NCBI GenBank assembly: GCA_913057875.1
Contig: CAJXPI010000004.1
Location: forward strand, 1-37,109
DNA from: an uncultured Flavobacteriales bacterium
Lineage (GTDB): Bacteria; Bacteroidota; Bacteroidia; Flavobacteriales_G; Salibacteraceae
Direction: 5' to 3'
DNA: 37,109 bases
Below, one piece after another: positions 25,087 to 34,227 of the stretch (position 1 is its first letter; each line of letters starts with the position of its first letter). A program made the position numbers and the translations under genes. The notes beneath the pieces were generated by a model that worked only from the letters and a program-made list of their open reading frames with translations, was not told the origin of the DNA and did not search any database.

Positions 25087-25905
25087 ATGCGAATAGCAAG
25101 AAAAACATCACTAGGTTTCTTAACCTATGCCATTGTTTTTGGATCCATTTTTATTCAAGGATGTTCAAAAACCGAGAAACACGAAGTTCAAGGTACGGTT
25201 TTAGATATAAACAAAAATCCTGTAGCCAGTGCAAAAATTGAAATATTTGAAAGTCCTGAAGATTGGCTGACAGGTCACAATGTTTTAGCTACTATGAGTT
25301 CCGATTTAATCGGTGAATTTGAAAGCCCTCAAATATTTGAAGAAGGAACTTATTATATTTTTGTTCAAAAGCATGACACCAGTAATTGGAATATAAGGGA
25401 TGTAGAAGATGGTAAATACCCTACCATAACTCTTCCAATGGAGGGCAGAACGATTCAATCTGTAGAAGCGAATAATATGGGATTGCTTGCCAATACCTCA
25501 TGGAAACTGACCAATTCCTTAGAAGAATACGAGATGTCTGGAACTAAAACCAAGCAATGGAGATCAATATGGGTAAATACCAACAATTGCAAAAAAGACA
25601 ATACGCTTCATTTTGGTAAAGATTTAAGTCTACGAATCAGTGAAGGAGATGTTATTTGTAAAGACACGGAAAGGAATCTTTTAGGTTCTTTTGTACCGCC
25701 CATGATTTTTACTAGTTACAGCTGTGAAAACCTATTGTATACCTCGCAAAAAGTTAAACCGTTTACCTTTGAGGGTTGGGAAAGCATGAAGAATAAGCAA
25801 GCTGAAATGTTTCTAGCCTGCGACCAAGGCCTAGGCCAAATGTATATCGTTTACCAGATTAATAATAACACAAAAGGCCTTATGGTCTATACAAGAAGAG
25901 AGTAG
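25087..25905 (+). CDS. lipoprotein with carboxypeptidase-regulatory-like domain, tandem copy 2
   Basis: 272 residues, lipobox IQGC (Cys26), with the same two-domain plan as 24128-24943. The shared segments include EDWLTGHNV, EYYIF/TYYIF, DTSNW, ANTSWKLTN, NNCK, RISEGD, PP(L/M)IF and SC(Q/E)NL. I estimate roughly half of positions identical, evenly along the length, so the duplication is old and both copies look intact. The function is unknown. Each copy has its own upstream gap. A terminator follows the second. Confidence 0.82.
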   Translation: MRIARKTSLGFLTYAIVFGSIFIQGCSKTEKHEVQGTVLDINKNPVASAKIEIFESPEDWLTGHNVLATMSSDLIGEFESPQIFEEGTYYIFVQKHDTSNWNIRDVEDGKYPTITLPMEGRTIQSVEANNMGLLANTSWKLTNSLEEYEMSGTKTKQWRSIWVNTNNCKKDNTLHFGKDLSLRISEGDVICKDTERNLLGSFVPPMIFTSYSCENLLYTSQKVKPFTFEGWESMKNKQAEMFLACDQGLGQMYIVYQINNNTKGLMVYTRRE

Positions 25906-25922
25906 AAAATTGTACAAAAAAA

Positions 25923-25955
25923 AAATCCGATGAAGGTCTTCATCGGATTTCTTTT
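25923..25955. terminator. bidirectional terminator between the lipoproteins and typA
   Basis: A 13-bp stem (AAATCCGATGAAG / CTTCATCGGATTT) with a two-base loop. The flanking A-run and T-rich tail allow termination of both convergent genes. Confidence 0.9.
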
Positions 25956-25970
25956 GAGTAATAAATATAT

Positions 25971-27737
25971 CTAGTATTTAATTTTTCGCATTCTAAGGTT
26001 CATTGGAGTAATTTCTAAATACTCATCATCCTTAATGTATTCCATAGCTTCCTCTAAAGAGAACTGAATTTTTGGTGCAATTTTCATTGCATCGTCCGTA
26101 CCTGATTTACGCATATTGGTTAATTGTTTTCCTTTAACCAAGTTAATTTCTAAATCATTATCTCTTGAGTGTTCACCTACTACTTGTCCTTTATAAATAA
26201 CATCACCGGATTCAACAAAGAATGTACCTCTATCTTGTAATTTGTTAAGCGCAAATGCAGTAGATGCTCCCTGTTCCATAGAAATGAAAGCTCCCTTACT
26301 ACGAGCTACAATATCACCTTTATGCGGAGCAAACTCCTTAAACCTATGGGTCATAATAGCCTGACCTGCGGTTGCTGTCAGCATCAAGTTTCTAAGCCCA
26401 ATAATACCTCTAGAAGGAATATAGAATTCTAGGTGCTGTAAATCACCTTTAGGCTCCATAATCATTAGGTCACCCTTGCGTTGAGTTACCAAGTTAATTG
26501 CTTTACTTGCTGACTCCTCAGGAACATCAATTACCATGATTTCATACGGCTCACATTTAACACCGTCAATTTCTTTAACGATTACTTGTGGTTTACCTAC
26601 TTGAAGCTCATACCCTTCTCTTCTCATGGTTTCAATAAGAACAGATAAATGAAGTACTCCTCTACCAAAAACGTTGAACTTATCCTCCGTGTCTGTTTCC
26701 TCAACTCTTAAAGCTAAATTTTTCTCAGTTTCCTTAAATAAACGATCTCTTAAGTGACGAGAAGTAACAAACTTTCCTTCTTTACCAAAGAACGGTGAAT
26801 TGTTAATGGTGAACAACATACTCATAGTTGGTTCATCAATAGCAATTCGTTTCATCTCTTCCGGCTCGTTGGCATCTGCAATAGTATCACCAATTTCAAA
26901 ACCATCAATACCTACAACGGCACAAATATCACCTGAACGTACTTTTGAGATCTTTGCTTTTCCTAGACCAACAAATTCGTGCAGTTCTTTAATTCTAACC
27001 TTTTTCTTTGTTCCGTCACGTTTACAAAGAATGTAATCCTTACCTTCTTCTAAATCACCTCTAAATACACGACCAATTGCAATACGACCAACAAATGAAG
27101 AGAAATCCAAAGAAGTAATTTGCATTTGAGGAGTTCCTTCTCTGTAAGGAGATTCTGGAATCACATCAATAATCGCATCTAATAACGGACGAATATTATC
27201 AGTCTTATTATTATGATCAGTACTCATCCAACCCATTTTTGAAGAACCGTAAAGCGTAGTAAAATCTAATTGATCTTCTGTAGCTTCAAGGTTAAACATC
27301 AAATCAAAAACTTGTTCGTGAACCACATCAGGAGTACAGTTTTCCTTATCTACTTTGTTTACTACAACGATAGGTTTAAGTCCAAGCTCTAAGGCTTTAC
27401 TTAAAACAAAACGTGTTTGAGGCATTGCCCCTTCAAATGCATCTACCAAAAGTAATACACCATCGGCCATTTTTAATACACGCTCAACCTCTCCTCCGAA
27501 ATCCGCGTGACCAGGAGTATCAATTAGGTTAATTTTTACGTCTTTATAATTTACCGATACGTTTTTAGAAACGATTGTAATTCCTCGCTCTCGCTCAAGG
27601 TCATTGTTATCTAAAATTAAATCACCAGTTTCCTTGTGATCACCCATTGCCTCACACTCATGGATAATTTTATCCATCAATGTAGTTTTCCCGTGATCTA
27701 CGTGAGCAATAATTGCTATGTTTCTTATTGATTGCAT
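25971..27737 (-). CDS. typA: translational GTPase TypA/BipA
   Basis: 588 residues, slightly short of the roughly 600-610 usual for the family but complete. The translational GTPase motifs are G1 AHVDHGKTT (11-19), the switch I RERGITI, G3 DTPGH and G4 NKVDK. The TypA-specific C-terminal part contains the conserved YIPSRGIIGLRNLMLTATAGQAIM and FALNKLQDRGTFFVESGD stretches. It binds the 70S ribosome and supports large-subunit assembly, and is needed mainly in cold or other stress. It stands alone in a monocistronic unit. Confidence 0.98.
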   Translation of the reverse strand: MQSIRNIAIIAHVDHGKTTLMDKIIHECEAMGDHKETGDLILDNNDLERERGITIVSKNVSVNYKDVKINLIDTPGHADFGGEVERVLKMADGVLLLVDAFEGAMPQTRFVLSKALELGLKPIVVVNKVDKENCTPDVVHEQVFDLMFNLEATEDQLDFTTLYGSSKMGWMSTDHNNKTDNIRPLLDAIIDVIPESPYREGTPQMQITSLDFSSFVGRIAIGRVFRGDLEEGKDYILCKRDGTKKKVRIKELHEFVGLGKAKISKVRSGDICAVVGIDGFEIGDTIADANEPEEMKRIAIDEPTMSMLFTINNSPFFGKEGKFVTSRHLRDRLFKETEKNLALRVEETDTEDKFNVFGRGVLHLSVLIETMRREGYELQVGKPQVIVKEIDGVKCEPYEIMVIDVPEESASKAINLVTQRKGDLMIMEPKGDLQHLEFYIPSRGIIGLRNLMLTATAGQAIMTHRFKEFAPHKGDIVARSKGAFISMEQGASTAFALNKLQDRGTFFVESGDVIYKGQVVGEHSRDNDLEINLVKGKQLTNMRKSGTDDAMKIAPKIQFSLEEAMEYIKDDEYLEITPMNLRMRKIKY

Positions 27738-27755
27738 TCTTTAAATTTTGAGCGG

Positions 27756-27763
27756 CAAAAGTA
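27756..27763 (-). promoter_or_regulatory. Bacteroidota -7 element for typA
   Basis: On the minus strand this reads TACTTTTG, an exact TAnnTTTG match 18 bases before the typA ATG. No -33 TTG is visible at the expected distance. Confidence 0.6.
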
Positions 27764-27901
27764 CTATTAAAAACGGATAATACAGATTAATTTAAGGTTA
27801 TTCATTCATGAACTAATTCACGGCTAAATGTTTGTAAATCAAACATCACAATAACAGCTCAATAAACACCCTTTTTCCTGACCAATTATTATCGAATACC
27901 C

Positions 27902-27909
27902 TAAATTTG
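27902..27909 (+). promoter_or_regulatory. Bacteroidota -7 element for the threonine aldolase gene
   Basis: TAAATTTG, an exact TAnnTTTG match 18 bases before the ATG at 27928. The TTG inside the box (27907) is in frame with the gene and is a false start. Confidence 0.62.
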
Positions 27910-27927
27910 AAACCCAATATTATAGAG

Positions 27928-28959
27928 ATGAAAAAGCAATTTATAGACCTAAGAAGTGATACGGTCACTGAACCCACATCCGCAATGAAGAAAGCCATGT
28001 TTGAAGCACCTTTAGGTGATGATGTCTTTGGAGAAGACCCCACTATCAATCTGTTAGAAAAAAAGGCTGCTGAAATGTTTGCTATGGAATCCGCTCTTTT
28101 TGTTCCATCAGGAACCATGTCTAATCAAATTGCCATTAAAGTCCATACCCAGCCTGGTGAGGATATAATATGTGATAATCTCTCACATATTTACCAGTAT
28201 GAAGGTGGTGGTATTGGATTAAACGCAGGGTGCTCCACCAGTTTGATTACAACTCCATCGGGTCAGTTTTCTGCACATAACGTAGAACAATTAATATATC
28301 CTGATGACATCCATAAGCCAATTTCTAGATTAGTATCCGTTGAAAATACGTGTAATAAGGGTGGTGGATCTACATGGGATATTAAACCATTAAAAGAAAT
28401 TAAGACGGTGTGCGACCAACATGATTTAAAATTTCACCTTGATGGTGCTAGATTATTTAATGCGCTGATAGCCAATGATCAATCGCCCAAACAATACGGA
28501 GAGTTGTTCGATACTATTTCCATTTGTTTATCAAAAGGTCTAGGAGCACCGGTGGGTTCTATACTTCTTGGATCAATAGCAGACATTCATAGGGCGAAGC
28601 GCTACCGAAAAGTTTTTGGCGGAGGAATGCGTCAAGCAGGAATTTTAGCAGCGGCAGGAATTTACGCGCTTGACCATCATATAGAAAGATTACATGAGGA
28701 CCATAAAAATGCGAAGGAAATTGAAAATACCTTGCTTGATTTGCCATGGATTAAATCTGTCACGCCAGTAGAAACCAACATTGTCATTTTTGAACCTCAA
28801 AAAGAATTTAATGATTCCCAAATAACTCAAGCTCTGAAAGAAAAAGGAATCTTAATCTCCAGTATGGGACCACGCAAGTTGCGAATTGTGACCCACCTAG
28901 ATATTTCGGATTCGGAATATTATTTCCTGAAAAAAACACTTACAACCCTTTATGTTTAA
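27928..28959 (+). CDS. ltaE: low-specificity L-threonine aldolase
   Basis: 343 residues from ATG at 27928 (MKKQFIDLRSDTVTEPT). It is a PLP-dependent fold-type I enzyme that splits L-threonine/L-allo-threonine into glycine and acetaldehyde. Diagnostic stretches are IDLRSDTVTEPT, GDDVFGEDPT (about 30-39), the FHLDGARLFNA motif (169-179) with the cofactor-contacting Asp172, and the Schiff-base lysine K203 in SICLSKGLGAPVG. A 7-codon upstream extension using TTG at 27907 is rejected because that codon lies in the -7 box. Its gene neighbours are unrelated, so it is a stand-alone metabolic gene. Confidence 0.95.
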   Translation: MKKQFIDLRSDTVTEPTSAMKKAMFEAPLGDDVFGEDPTINLLEKKAAEMFAMESALFVPSGTMSNQIAIKVHTQPGEDIICDNLSHIYQYEGGGIGLNAGCSTSLITTPSGQFSAHNVEQLIYPDDIHKPISRLVSVENTCNKGGGSTWDIKPLKEIKTVCDQHDLKFHLDGARLFNALIANDQSPKQYGELFDTISICLSKGLGAPVGSILLGSIADIHRAKRYRKVFGGGMRQAGILAAAGIYALDHHIERLHEDHKNAKEIENTLLDLPWIKSVTPVETNIVIFEPQKEFNDSQITQALKEKGILISSMGPRKLRIVTHLDISDSEYYFLKKTLTTLYV

Positions 28960-29106
28960 GCTGGAATCAATTACCGGAATATAATTTCATGGTAATCAAG
29001 TTGGTAAAAATTAAATTGACATTTTCACCAACTTATACTTTTTTAAAAGGCTAAATATTCTATAATTGCTGCAATTAATTTTTTATATAACTAAAAACAA
29101 CTCGAA

Positions 29107-29316
29107 ATGAAAAAATTGTTGACCTTATCAGCAGTGGCTGTTTTTGCCATTGGTCTAACTACATCATGTAAAAAAGATTATACATGTACTTGCACTAGCA
29201 CATCAATAGGAAATGAAACTTATTCAATTCCTAAAGCTAAAAAGGATGATGCAGAAGCGGCTTGTGAAGTATTTAACACAACCTATTCTCAGGCTGGAGG
29301 ATCTTGTTCTCTATAG
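29107..29316 (+). CDS. small Cys-rich lipoprotein
   Basis: 69 residues. The lipobox ends TTSC (Cys21), and the mature part after lipidation is about 48 residues with four further Cys (27, 29, 53, 67). These occur as CTC near the N-terminus and single Cys at the end, enough for two disulfides. Short lipoproteins beginning CKKDYTCTCT are a recognised type in Bacteroidota, with no known function. The terminator stem just after the stop (29336-29367) separates it only partly from the MauE-thioredoxin gene. Confidence 0.82.
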   Translation: MKKLLTLSAVAVFAIGLTTSCKKDYTCTCTSTSIGNETYSIPKAKKDDAEAACEVFNTTYSQAGGSCSL

Positions 29317-29335
29317 TCTGAATTAAATTATTTAG

Positions 29336-29367
29336 ATGCCAAAGTCATACTTTGGCATTTTTTTTTT
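29336..29367 (+). terminator. rho-independent terminator overlapping the apparent 5' end of the MauE-thioredoxin gene
   Basis: A perfect 10-bp stem (ATGCCAAAGT / ACTTTGGCAT) with a 3-base loop, followed by ten T and, after one G, nine more T up to the ATG at 29378. The ATG at 29336 is part of the stem, so it is not a good start codon. Confidence 0.9.
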
Positions 29368-29377
29368 GTTTTTTTTT

Positions 29378-30280
29378 ATGATTTCCGCATTGCGTTTTAC
29401 TCTTGGATTAATCTTTTTAGTATTTGGAATAGCTAAACTTTTCCCCATAGAAACCTTTGAGAACCTTTTAGTGAATCAGGACCTATCAAATTGGTATAGT
29501 GCTCCTATATTTGCTCGATTAATTGTTTTTTCAGAGGTATTACTAGGAACTTTAATCCTTTTAAAATTCAATTCAAAAAAAACACTTTTAATCTCCTTGG
29601 TAGTTTTGGTTGCACTAACCGTTTATTTAATTGTTTACTTAATTCTTCATGGTAATCAAAATGATTGTGGCTGTACGGGACAATTAATTGAACTTAATAG
29701 TTATTGGTCCATTTTGAAAAACCTTGTTTTAATTGGAATTACTTTATTTCTAATAAAAACACAGACTCCTAAAACTTACACTAAGCCAAGGCAAATTCTT
29801 GCAGGTTCTATTATTTTTTCAACCGCTGTAGTTCTAATTTTCGCTCCATTTTATATTCAACCAGATCCATCTGAAAGACTTAATGTCAAAATTGATTTAG
29901 ATGTAATTCCTAACCTAGAATTAACTGGCAACCCTATTGATTTTCAAAATGAAAATCTGTTAGTGTTTTTTGTGAGTCCTAAATGTCCTCATTGTCATTT
30001 AGCCATACAAAAACTAAAAGTGATTCAAAACACCAATGATATTTTACCAACCTATTTAGTCTTTTATGGGTACGAAGAAAATGTAAAGAAATATGTTAAG
30101 GATAACAACTTGGACTTTCCTTACGTAGTTTTCCCAGATCAAGAGTTTATGCGAATAGTGTCTGGAAGCTTCCCTACTATTTTTCATGTAAATAAAGGTG
30201 TATTAGAACACCAATGGACCGGGGATAAATTTAACCCCGAGGAAATTATCACCTTACCAAGGGCACTTTCATTCCAATAA
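29378..30280 (+). CDS. MauE/DoxX-like membrane protein fused to a thioredoxin-like domain
   Basis: 300 residues from ATG at 29378; an in-frame ATG at 29336 lies inside the terminator stem and is rejected. N-terminal half: four transmembrane helices (about 2-20, 45-60, 68-88, 110-130) with the MauE-type DCGC motif in the loop before helix 4. After a fifth hydrophobic segment (about 140-160) comes a periplasmic thioredoxin-like domain with a CPHC redox motif (about 206-209, SPKCPHCHL) and the cis-Pro segment SFPTIF. MauE proteins serve disulfide chemistry of exported proteins, so this is probably a self-contained dithiol oxidase or reductase. The Cys-rich lipoprotein upstream is a plausible client. 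Confidence 0.87.
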   Translation: MISALRFTLGLIFLVFGIAKLFPIETFENLLVNQDLSNWYSAPIFARLIVFSEVLLGTLILLKFNSKKTLLISLVVLVALTVYLIVYLILHGNQNDCGCTGQLIELNSYWSILKNLVLIGITLFLIKTQTPKTYTKPRQILAGSIIFSTAVVLIFAPFYIQPDPSERLNVKIDLDVIPNLELTGNPIDFQNENLLVFFVSPKCPHCHLAIQKLKVIQNTNDILPTYLVFYGYEENVKKYVKDNNLDFPYVVFPDQEFMRIVSGSFPTIFHVNKGVLEHQWTGDKFNPEEIITLPRALSFQ

Positions 30281-30306
30281 AAAAGCGGAGAAGTTACCCT
30301 CTCCGC
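30278..30306 (-). terminator. rho-independent terminator of lon
   Basis: Stem GCGGAG / CTCCGC with a 10-base loop. On the minus strand it is followed by a T-run (A-run at 30278-30284 on the plus strand). It overlaps the 3' end of the convergent MauE-thioredoxin gene region. Confidence 0.75.
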
Positions 30307-30331
30307 CTTAAGTATATCCAAACCTATCGAT

Positions 30332-32782
30332 TTATTTTTTCTCTTCCTTTTTCATTAATTGAATTGGATTTTTCACTTTAGTTGATAATAAGGCAAAGTC
30401 CATTACTTGACTCATATCTTCTACAAAGTGAAAGCTTAAGCCTTTCAAATATCTATCATCAATATCTTCAATATCCTGACGGTTATCTTCACACAAAACG
30501 ATGGTATTAATATTCGCTCTTTTTGCGGCTAATATCTTTTCTTTTATTCCTCCTACTGGAAGTACTTTTCCTCTTAAGGTAATCTCACCCGTCATCGCCA
30601 TTTTATTCTTCACCTTACGCTGAGTGAATAAGGACGCTAAGGCGGTGAATATTGTGATACCTGCCGATGGCCCATCTTTAGGAATTGCTCCTGCTGGTAC
30701 GTGCAAATGCACATTCCATCTATCAAAAACCCCAGGTTCTAGACCTAAATCAGCAGCATGTGCTTTTAAATATTGCATGGCTACAGTAGCTGATTCTTTC
30801 ATCACACTACCTAACTGACCGGTTAAGGTAATTTGACCTTTACCTGGCGTTAAAGAGGTTTCAATAAATAGAATATCACCACCTACAGAAGTCCAAGCCA
30901 ATCCAGTAACTACACCGGCAATATCATTACCTTCATATTTGTTTCTTGCATGTCCCGGACCAATGATTCCCTTTAAATCTTCTGGTTTGATTTCCGTATC
31001 ATACTCCTCTTCTAAAGCAATATGCTTAGCCGTTTGACGAATCAACTTAGTGATACGTTTCTCTAGGTTACGCACACCTGACTCTCTAGTATACTCTTCT
31101 ACCAATTTCACCACTGTCTTATTTGGTGCTTGAAATTGATCTTTAGAAATACCGTGCTCTTTTAATTGCTTTGGAATTAAATGTTTTTTAGCGATTTGAG
31201 ATTTTTCCTCAACCGTATAACCGTTCACTTCAATGATTTCTAAACGATCACGTAGAGCAGGTTGAATAGCTGCCAAATTATTAGCAGTAGCTACAAACAT
31301 TACTTTTGACAAATCGTAATCCATCTCCACGAAATTATCGTAGAAAGTAGCGTTTTGTTCTGGATCTAGTACTTCTAATAAAGCAGATGATGGATCTCCA
31401 TGAGCTCCATGTCCTACCTTATCAATTTCATCCAAAATGAATACTGGATTAGATGATCCTGCTTTTTTCAAACTTTGAATTACACGTCCGGGCATTGCTC
31501 CGATATAGGTTTTACGATGACCTCTAATCTCCGCTTCATCACGTAAACCACCCAAAGACATTCGAACGTATTTTCTATCTAAAGCCTTGGCTATACTTTT
31601 ACCCAAAGAAGTTTTACCAACTCCTGGAGGGCCTGCCAAACAAAGAATAGGCGCTTTCATGTCTTTTTTGATTTTTAAAACAGCCAAATGCTCTAATATT
31701 CTCTCCTTTACTTTTTCTAAGCCAAAGTGATCTTGATCCAATACCTTAGTGGCACGTTTTAAATCAAAATTGTCTTTAGTGTATTCTTCCCACGGCAATT
31801 CTAAAATAGTATCAATGTAATTAGATTGAACAGAATATTCAACTCCAGATGGATTTAACCGTTCCAATTTAGCCAATTCCTTGTCGAAAGTTTCTTGAAC
31901 CTTTTTAGGGAATTTCTTGCTTTTCGCGCGTTTTTTATAATCCTGTAATTCTTGATCAACTGGATTACCTCCTAACTCTTCTTGAATCTGACGCATTTGT
32001 TGATTCAAGAAATACTCTCGCTGTTGTTTATCAATATCAACCTTAACTTTACTTTGAATATCATTCTTTAATTCTAAAATTTGATGTTCTTCTGTTAAGA
32101 TTTCCAGCAATTTCTCCGCACGGACCATCAAATCCAAGGTGCTTAATAGGTCTTGTTTAATATCAACTGTACGGTCTAAATTACTCGCAATAAAATTTAC
32201 TAAAAAGGAAGGACTCTCAATATTCTTAATAGCCACCGAAGCTTCAGACGGAATATTTGGAGATTCACTAATGATGCGATTAGCTAATTCTTTTATTGAA
32301 TCAATAAGGGCATCAAATCGTTTATCCTCGGTAATTGTTTCCGCGGGTAATGCATTAACGTTTGCTATAAAATACGGTTCTGTTTGAACCATATCCATAA
32401 TTTGAAATCTGCGTTGACCTTGAATAATAACCGTCTTACTACCATCCGGCATTTTAAGCATTTTAATAATGCGCGCCACAGTTCCTACTTCATTTAAATC
32501 ATCTGAAGTTGGGTTTTCGGTTTTCGGATCTTTCTGAGCTACCACACCAATAGTTTTGGTGCTATTCATGACATCCTCAATTAATTTTAAAGACATGTCT
32601 CTACCCACCGTAATTGGAATAACTACTCCAGGGAATAAAACATTATTTCTTAATGGTAAAACGGGAAGCGATTCTGGAACCTTCTCATTATTCATTCTAT
32701 TCTCATCATCTTTCGAAAACAAAGGAATGAATTCTGTGTCCTGATCTATAACGCCACTTAATCCTAATATATCTAAATTCAT
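30332..32782 (-). CDS. lon: ATP-dependent endopeptidase La (Lon)
   Basis: 816 residues, the usual size of LonA. It has an N-terminal substrate-recognition domain (about 38-240, LPVLPLRNNVLFPGVVIP), an AAA+ module with Walker A GPPGVGKTS (about 385-393) and Walker B FILDEIDKVG, and a C-terminal serine-lysine protease domain with the catalytic Ser in KDGPSAGIT (about 708). The N-terminal 36 residues are an extension seen in Bacteroidota. Lon degrades misfolded and regulatory proteins in the cytoplasm. It is a single-gene unit; I found no exact -7 box upstream. Confidence 0.98.
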   Translation of the reverse strand: MNLDILGLSGVIDQDTEFIPLFSKDDENRMNNEKVPESLPVLPLRNNVLFPGVVIPITVGRDMSLKLIEDVMNSTKTIGVVAQKDPKTENPTSDDLNEVGTVARIIKMLKMPDGSKTVIIQGQRRFQIMDMVQTEPYFIANVNALPAETITEDKRFDALIDSIKELANRIISESPNIPSEASVAIKNIESPSFLVNFIASNLDRTVDIKQDLLSTLDLMVRAEKLLEILTEEHQILELKNDIQSKVKVDIDKQQREYFLNQQMRQIQEELGGNPVDQELQDYKKRAKSKKFPKKVQETFDKELAKLERLNPSGVEYSVQSNYIDTILELPWEEYTKDNFDLKRATKVLDQDHFGLEKVKERILEHLAVLKIKKDMKAPILCLAGPPGVGKTSLGKSIAKALDRKYVRMSLGGLRDEAEIRGHRKTYIGAMPGRVIQSLKKAGSSNPVFILDEIDKVGHGAHGDPSSALLEVLDPEQNATFYDNFVEMDYDLSKVMFVATANNLAAIQPALRDRLEIIEVNGYTVEEKSQIAKKHLIPKQLKEHGISKDQFQAPNKTVVKLVEEYTRESGVRNLEKRITKLIRQTAKHIALEEEYDTEIKPEDLKGIIGPGHARNKYEGNDIAGVVTGLAWTSVGGDILFIETSLTPGKGQITLTGQLGSVMKESATVAMQYLKAHAADLGLEPGVFDRWNVHLHVPAGAIPKDGPSAGITIFTALASLFTQRKVKNKMAMTGEITLRGKVLPVGGIKEKILAAKRANINTIVLCEDNRQDIEDIDDRYLKGLSFHFVEDMSQVMDFALLSTKVKNPIQLMKKEEKK

Positions 32783-32900
32783 GTGTGTCTACTTTTTGTT
32801 AGCAATTCCTATAAAAAAAAAGCTATTTGCGGAAAGTCAATAGTGATGCCAAATGAATTTAGCTATCAATACGTCACCCTCTTCGGTAATTCTGTCCGAA

Positions 32901-34091
32901 TTATTTTAGGTTCTTACGATAAATGGCAGTATTGTCAAAAATGGTTTTGATAATATTTTCTTCTACCTCATCATAAGCTAATCCTCTGCGCCCCATCATT
33001 GCCACCGCTACCTCAGCGGCTTTATTGTATCTAAACTCAATCATTCCAGCTGCCCCACCCCATGCAAATGAAGGAATGAAGTTACGTGGAAATCCTCCGC
33101 CAAAAACATTGGCACTTACGCCTACCACTGTTCCCGTATTAAACATCGTATTAATACCTGATTTTGAATGATCACCCATTATTAAACCGCAAAATTGTAA
33201 TCCTGTATTGGCAAATCTTCCGGTATCATAATTCCATAAACGTACCTTGGCGTAGTTGTTCTTAAGATTAGAGGTATTGGTATCCGCACCTAAATTACAC
33301 CACTCTCCAATTACCGTGTTTCCAATAAAACCATCATGTCCTTTATTAGAATATCCGTATATAATAGAATTACTAATTTCTCCCCCTGCTTTACTATGTG
33401 GTCCAATGGTGGTTGCTCCATACACTTTTGCGCCCATTTTTAATCCTGCATGTTCACAGAGGGCTAATCCACCTCTAACCAAAGAGCCTTCCATCACCTC
33501 GGCATTTTTACCAATATAAATAGGTCCAGTTTTAGAGTTTAAGGTAGCCCCTTCCACAACGGCTCCTTTTTCTAAAAATATTTGATCTCCAATTAAGATA
33601 TTGGATGAGGATATAGGTTGTGATTCTCTCCCTTCGGTAACCAAATCAAAATCAATTTGCATGGCCTTGGCATTTTTGGAAAACAAATCCCATGGATGCT
33701 CAATAAGCAAAACATCATTGGTATATTCTTCATCTCTTTCAAATGCATAAGTGGAATCCAAAAATTCAAAGATTCCCTCTTCTTTTACCCTGGCAGCCAA
33801 AGTTTGCCCCGCCTTAACTAAACGCTCTCCTATTTGAAGCTTAGAAATAGCATCACACAACTTCTTTTCTGGGCATAAACCACCATGAATCATTAAGTTA
33901 TCGCCACTTACGTTCATTGGGAATTTGGTAGCCAAATAATCTTCAGTAGCGTATGAAACTTTTGCACTCAGCGTTTTCTCCCACTTTTCATTTATGGTCA
34001 GTATTCCAACCCTTAAATTTCCTACTGGACGTGTGTATGTAAGGGGTAATAATTGAGATCTAACATCTCCATCAAATAATATAATGTTCAT
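32901..34091 (-). CDS. GlmU-like protein (putative sugar nucleotidyltransferase, left-handed beta-helix)
   Basis: 396 residues. Residues 1-170 form a nucleotidyltransferase-like domain (LFDGDVRSQLLPLTYTRPVGNLRVGI), followed by a left-handed beta-helix with hexapeptide repeats (about 175-330, ILIGDQIFLEKGAVVEGATL, GPIYIGKNAEVMEGSLVRG). This is the layout of the Bacteroidota GlmU family that replaces or parallels canonical GlmU, with UDP-sugar pyrophosphorylase and possible acyltransferase activity. It is probably linked to amino-sugar or lipid A/peptidoglycan precursor supply; the exact reaction is not established by sequence. It lies 18 bases downstream of a well-formed promoter. Confidence 0.9.
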   Translation of the reverse strand: MNIILFDGDVRSQLLPLTYTRPVGNLRVGILTINEKWEKTLSAKVSYATEDYLATKFPMNVSGDNLMIHGGLCPEKKLCDAISKLQIGERLVKAGQTLAARVKEEGIFEFLDSTYAFERDEEYTNDVLLIEHPWDLFSKNAKAMQIDFDLVTEGRESQPISSSNILIGDQIFLEKGAVVEGATLNSKTGPIYIGKNAEVMEGSLVRGGLALCEHAGLKMGAKVYGATTIGPHSKAGGEISNSIIYGYSNKGHDGFIGNTVIGEWCNLGADTNTSNLKNNYAKVRLWNYDTGRFANTGLQFCGLIMGDHSKSGINTMFNTGTVVGVSANVFGGGFPRNFIPSFAWGGAAGMIEFRYNKAAEVAVAMMGRRGLAYDEVEENIIKTIFDNTAIYRKNLK

Positions 34092-34108
34092 GCGTATTTC
34101 ATTTTTTT

Positions 34109-34137
34109 CAAATGTAGTAAACCCAAGAGCTATGCAA
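34109..34137 (-). promoter_or_regulatory. complete -33/-7 promoter of the GlmU-like gene
   Basis: On the minus strand a -33 TTG (34137-34135), an 18-base spacer and an exact -7 TACATTTG (34116-34109), 17 bases before the ATG at 34091. The implied leader is very short (about 10 bases). Confidence 0.75.
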
Positions 34138-34173
34138 GCTAAACCGAGGTCAATTACTTAAATTTTTTATGCA

Positions 34174-34205
34174 CAAAAAAAGCCCCATTCAAATGAATGG
34201 GGCTT
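34174..34205 (-). terminator. rho-independent terminator of rpmE2
   Basis: An 11-bp GC-rich stem (minus strand AAGCCCCATTC / GAATGGGGCTT) with a 4-base loop, then a run of T on the minus strand. Confidence 0.92.
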
Positions 34206-34227
34206 CTCAATATAGTCTTGCGAATTC

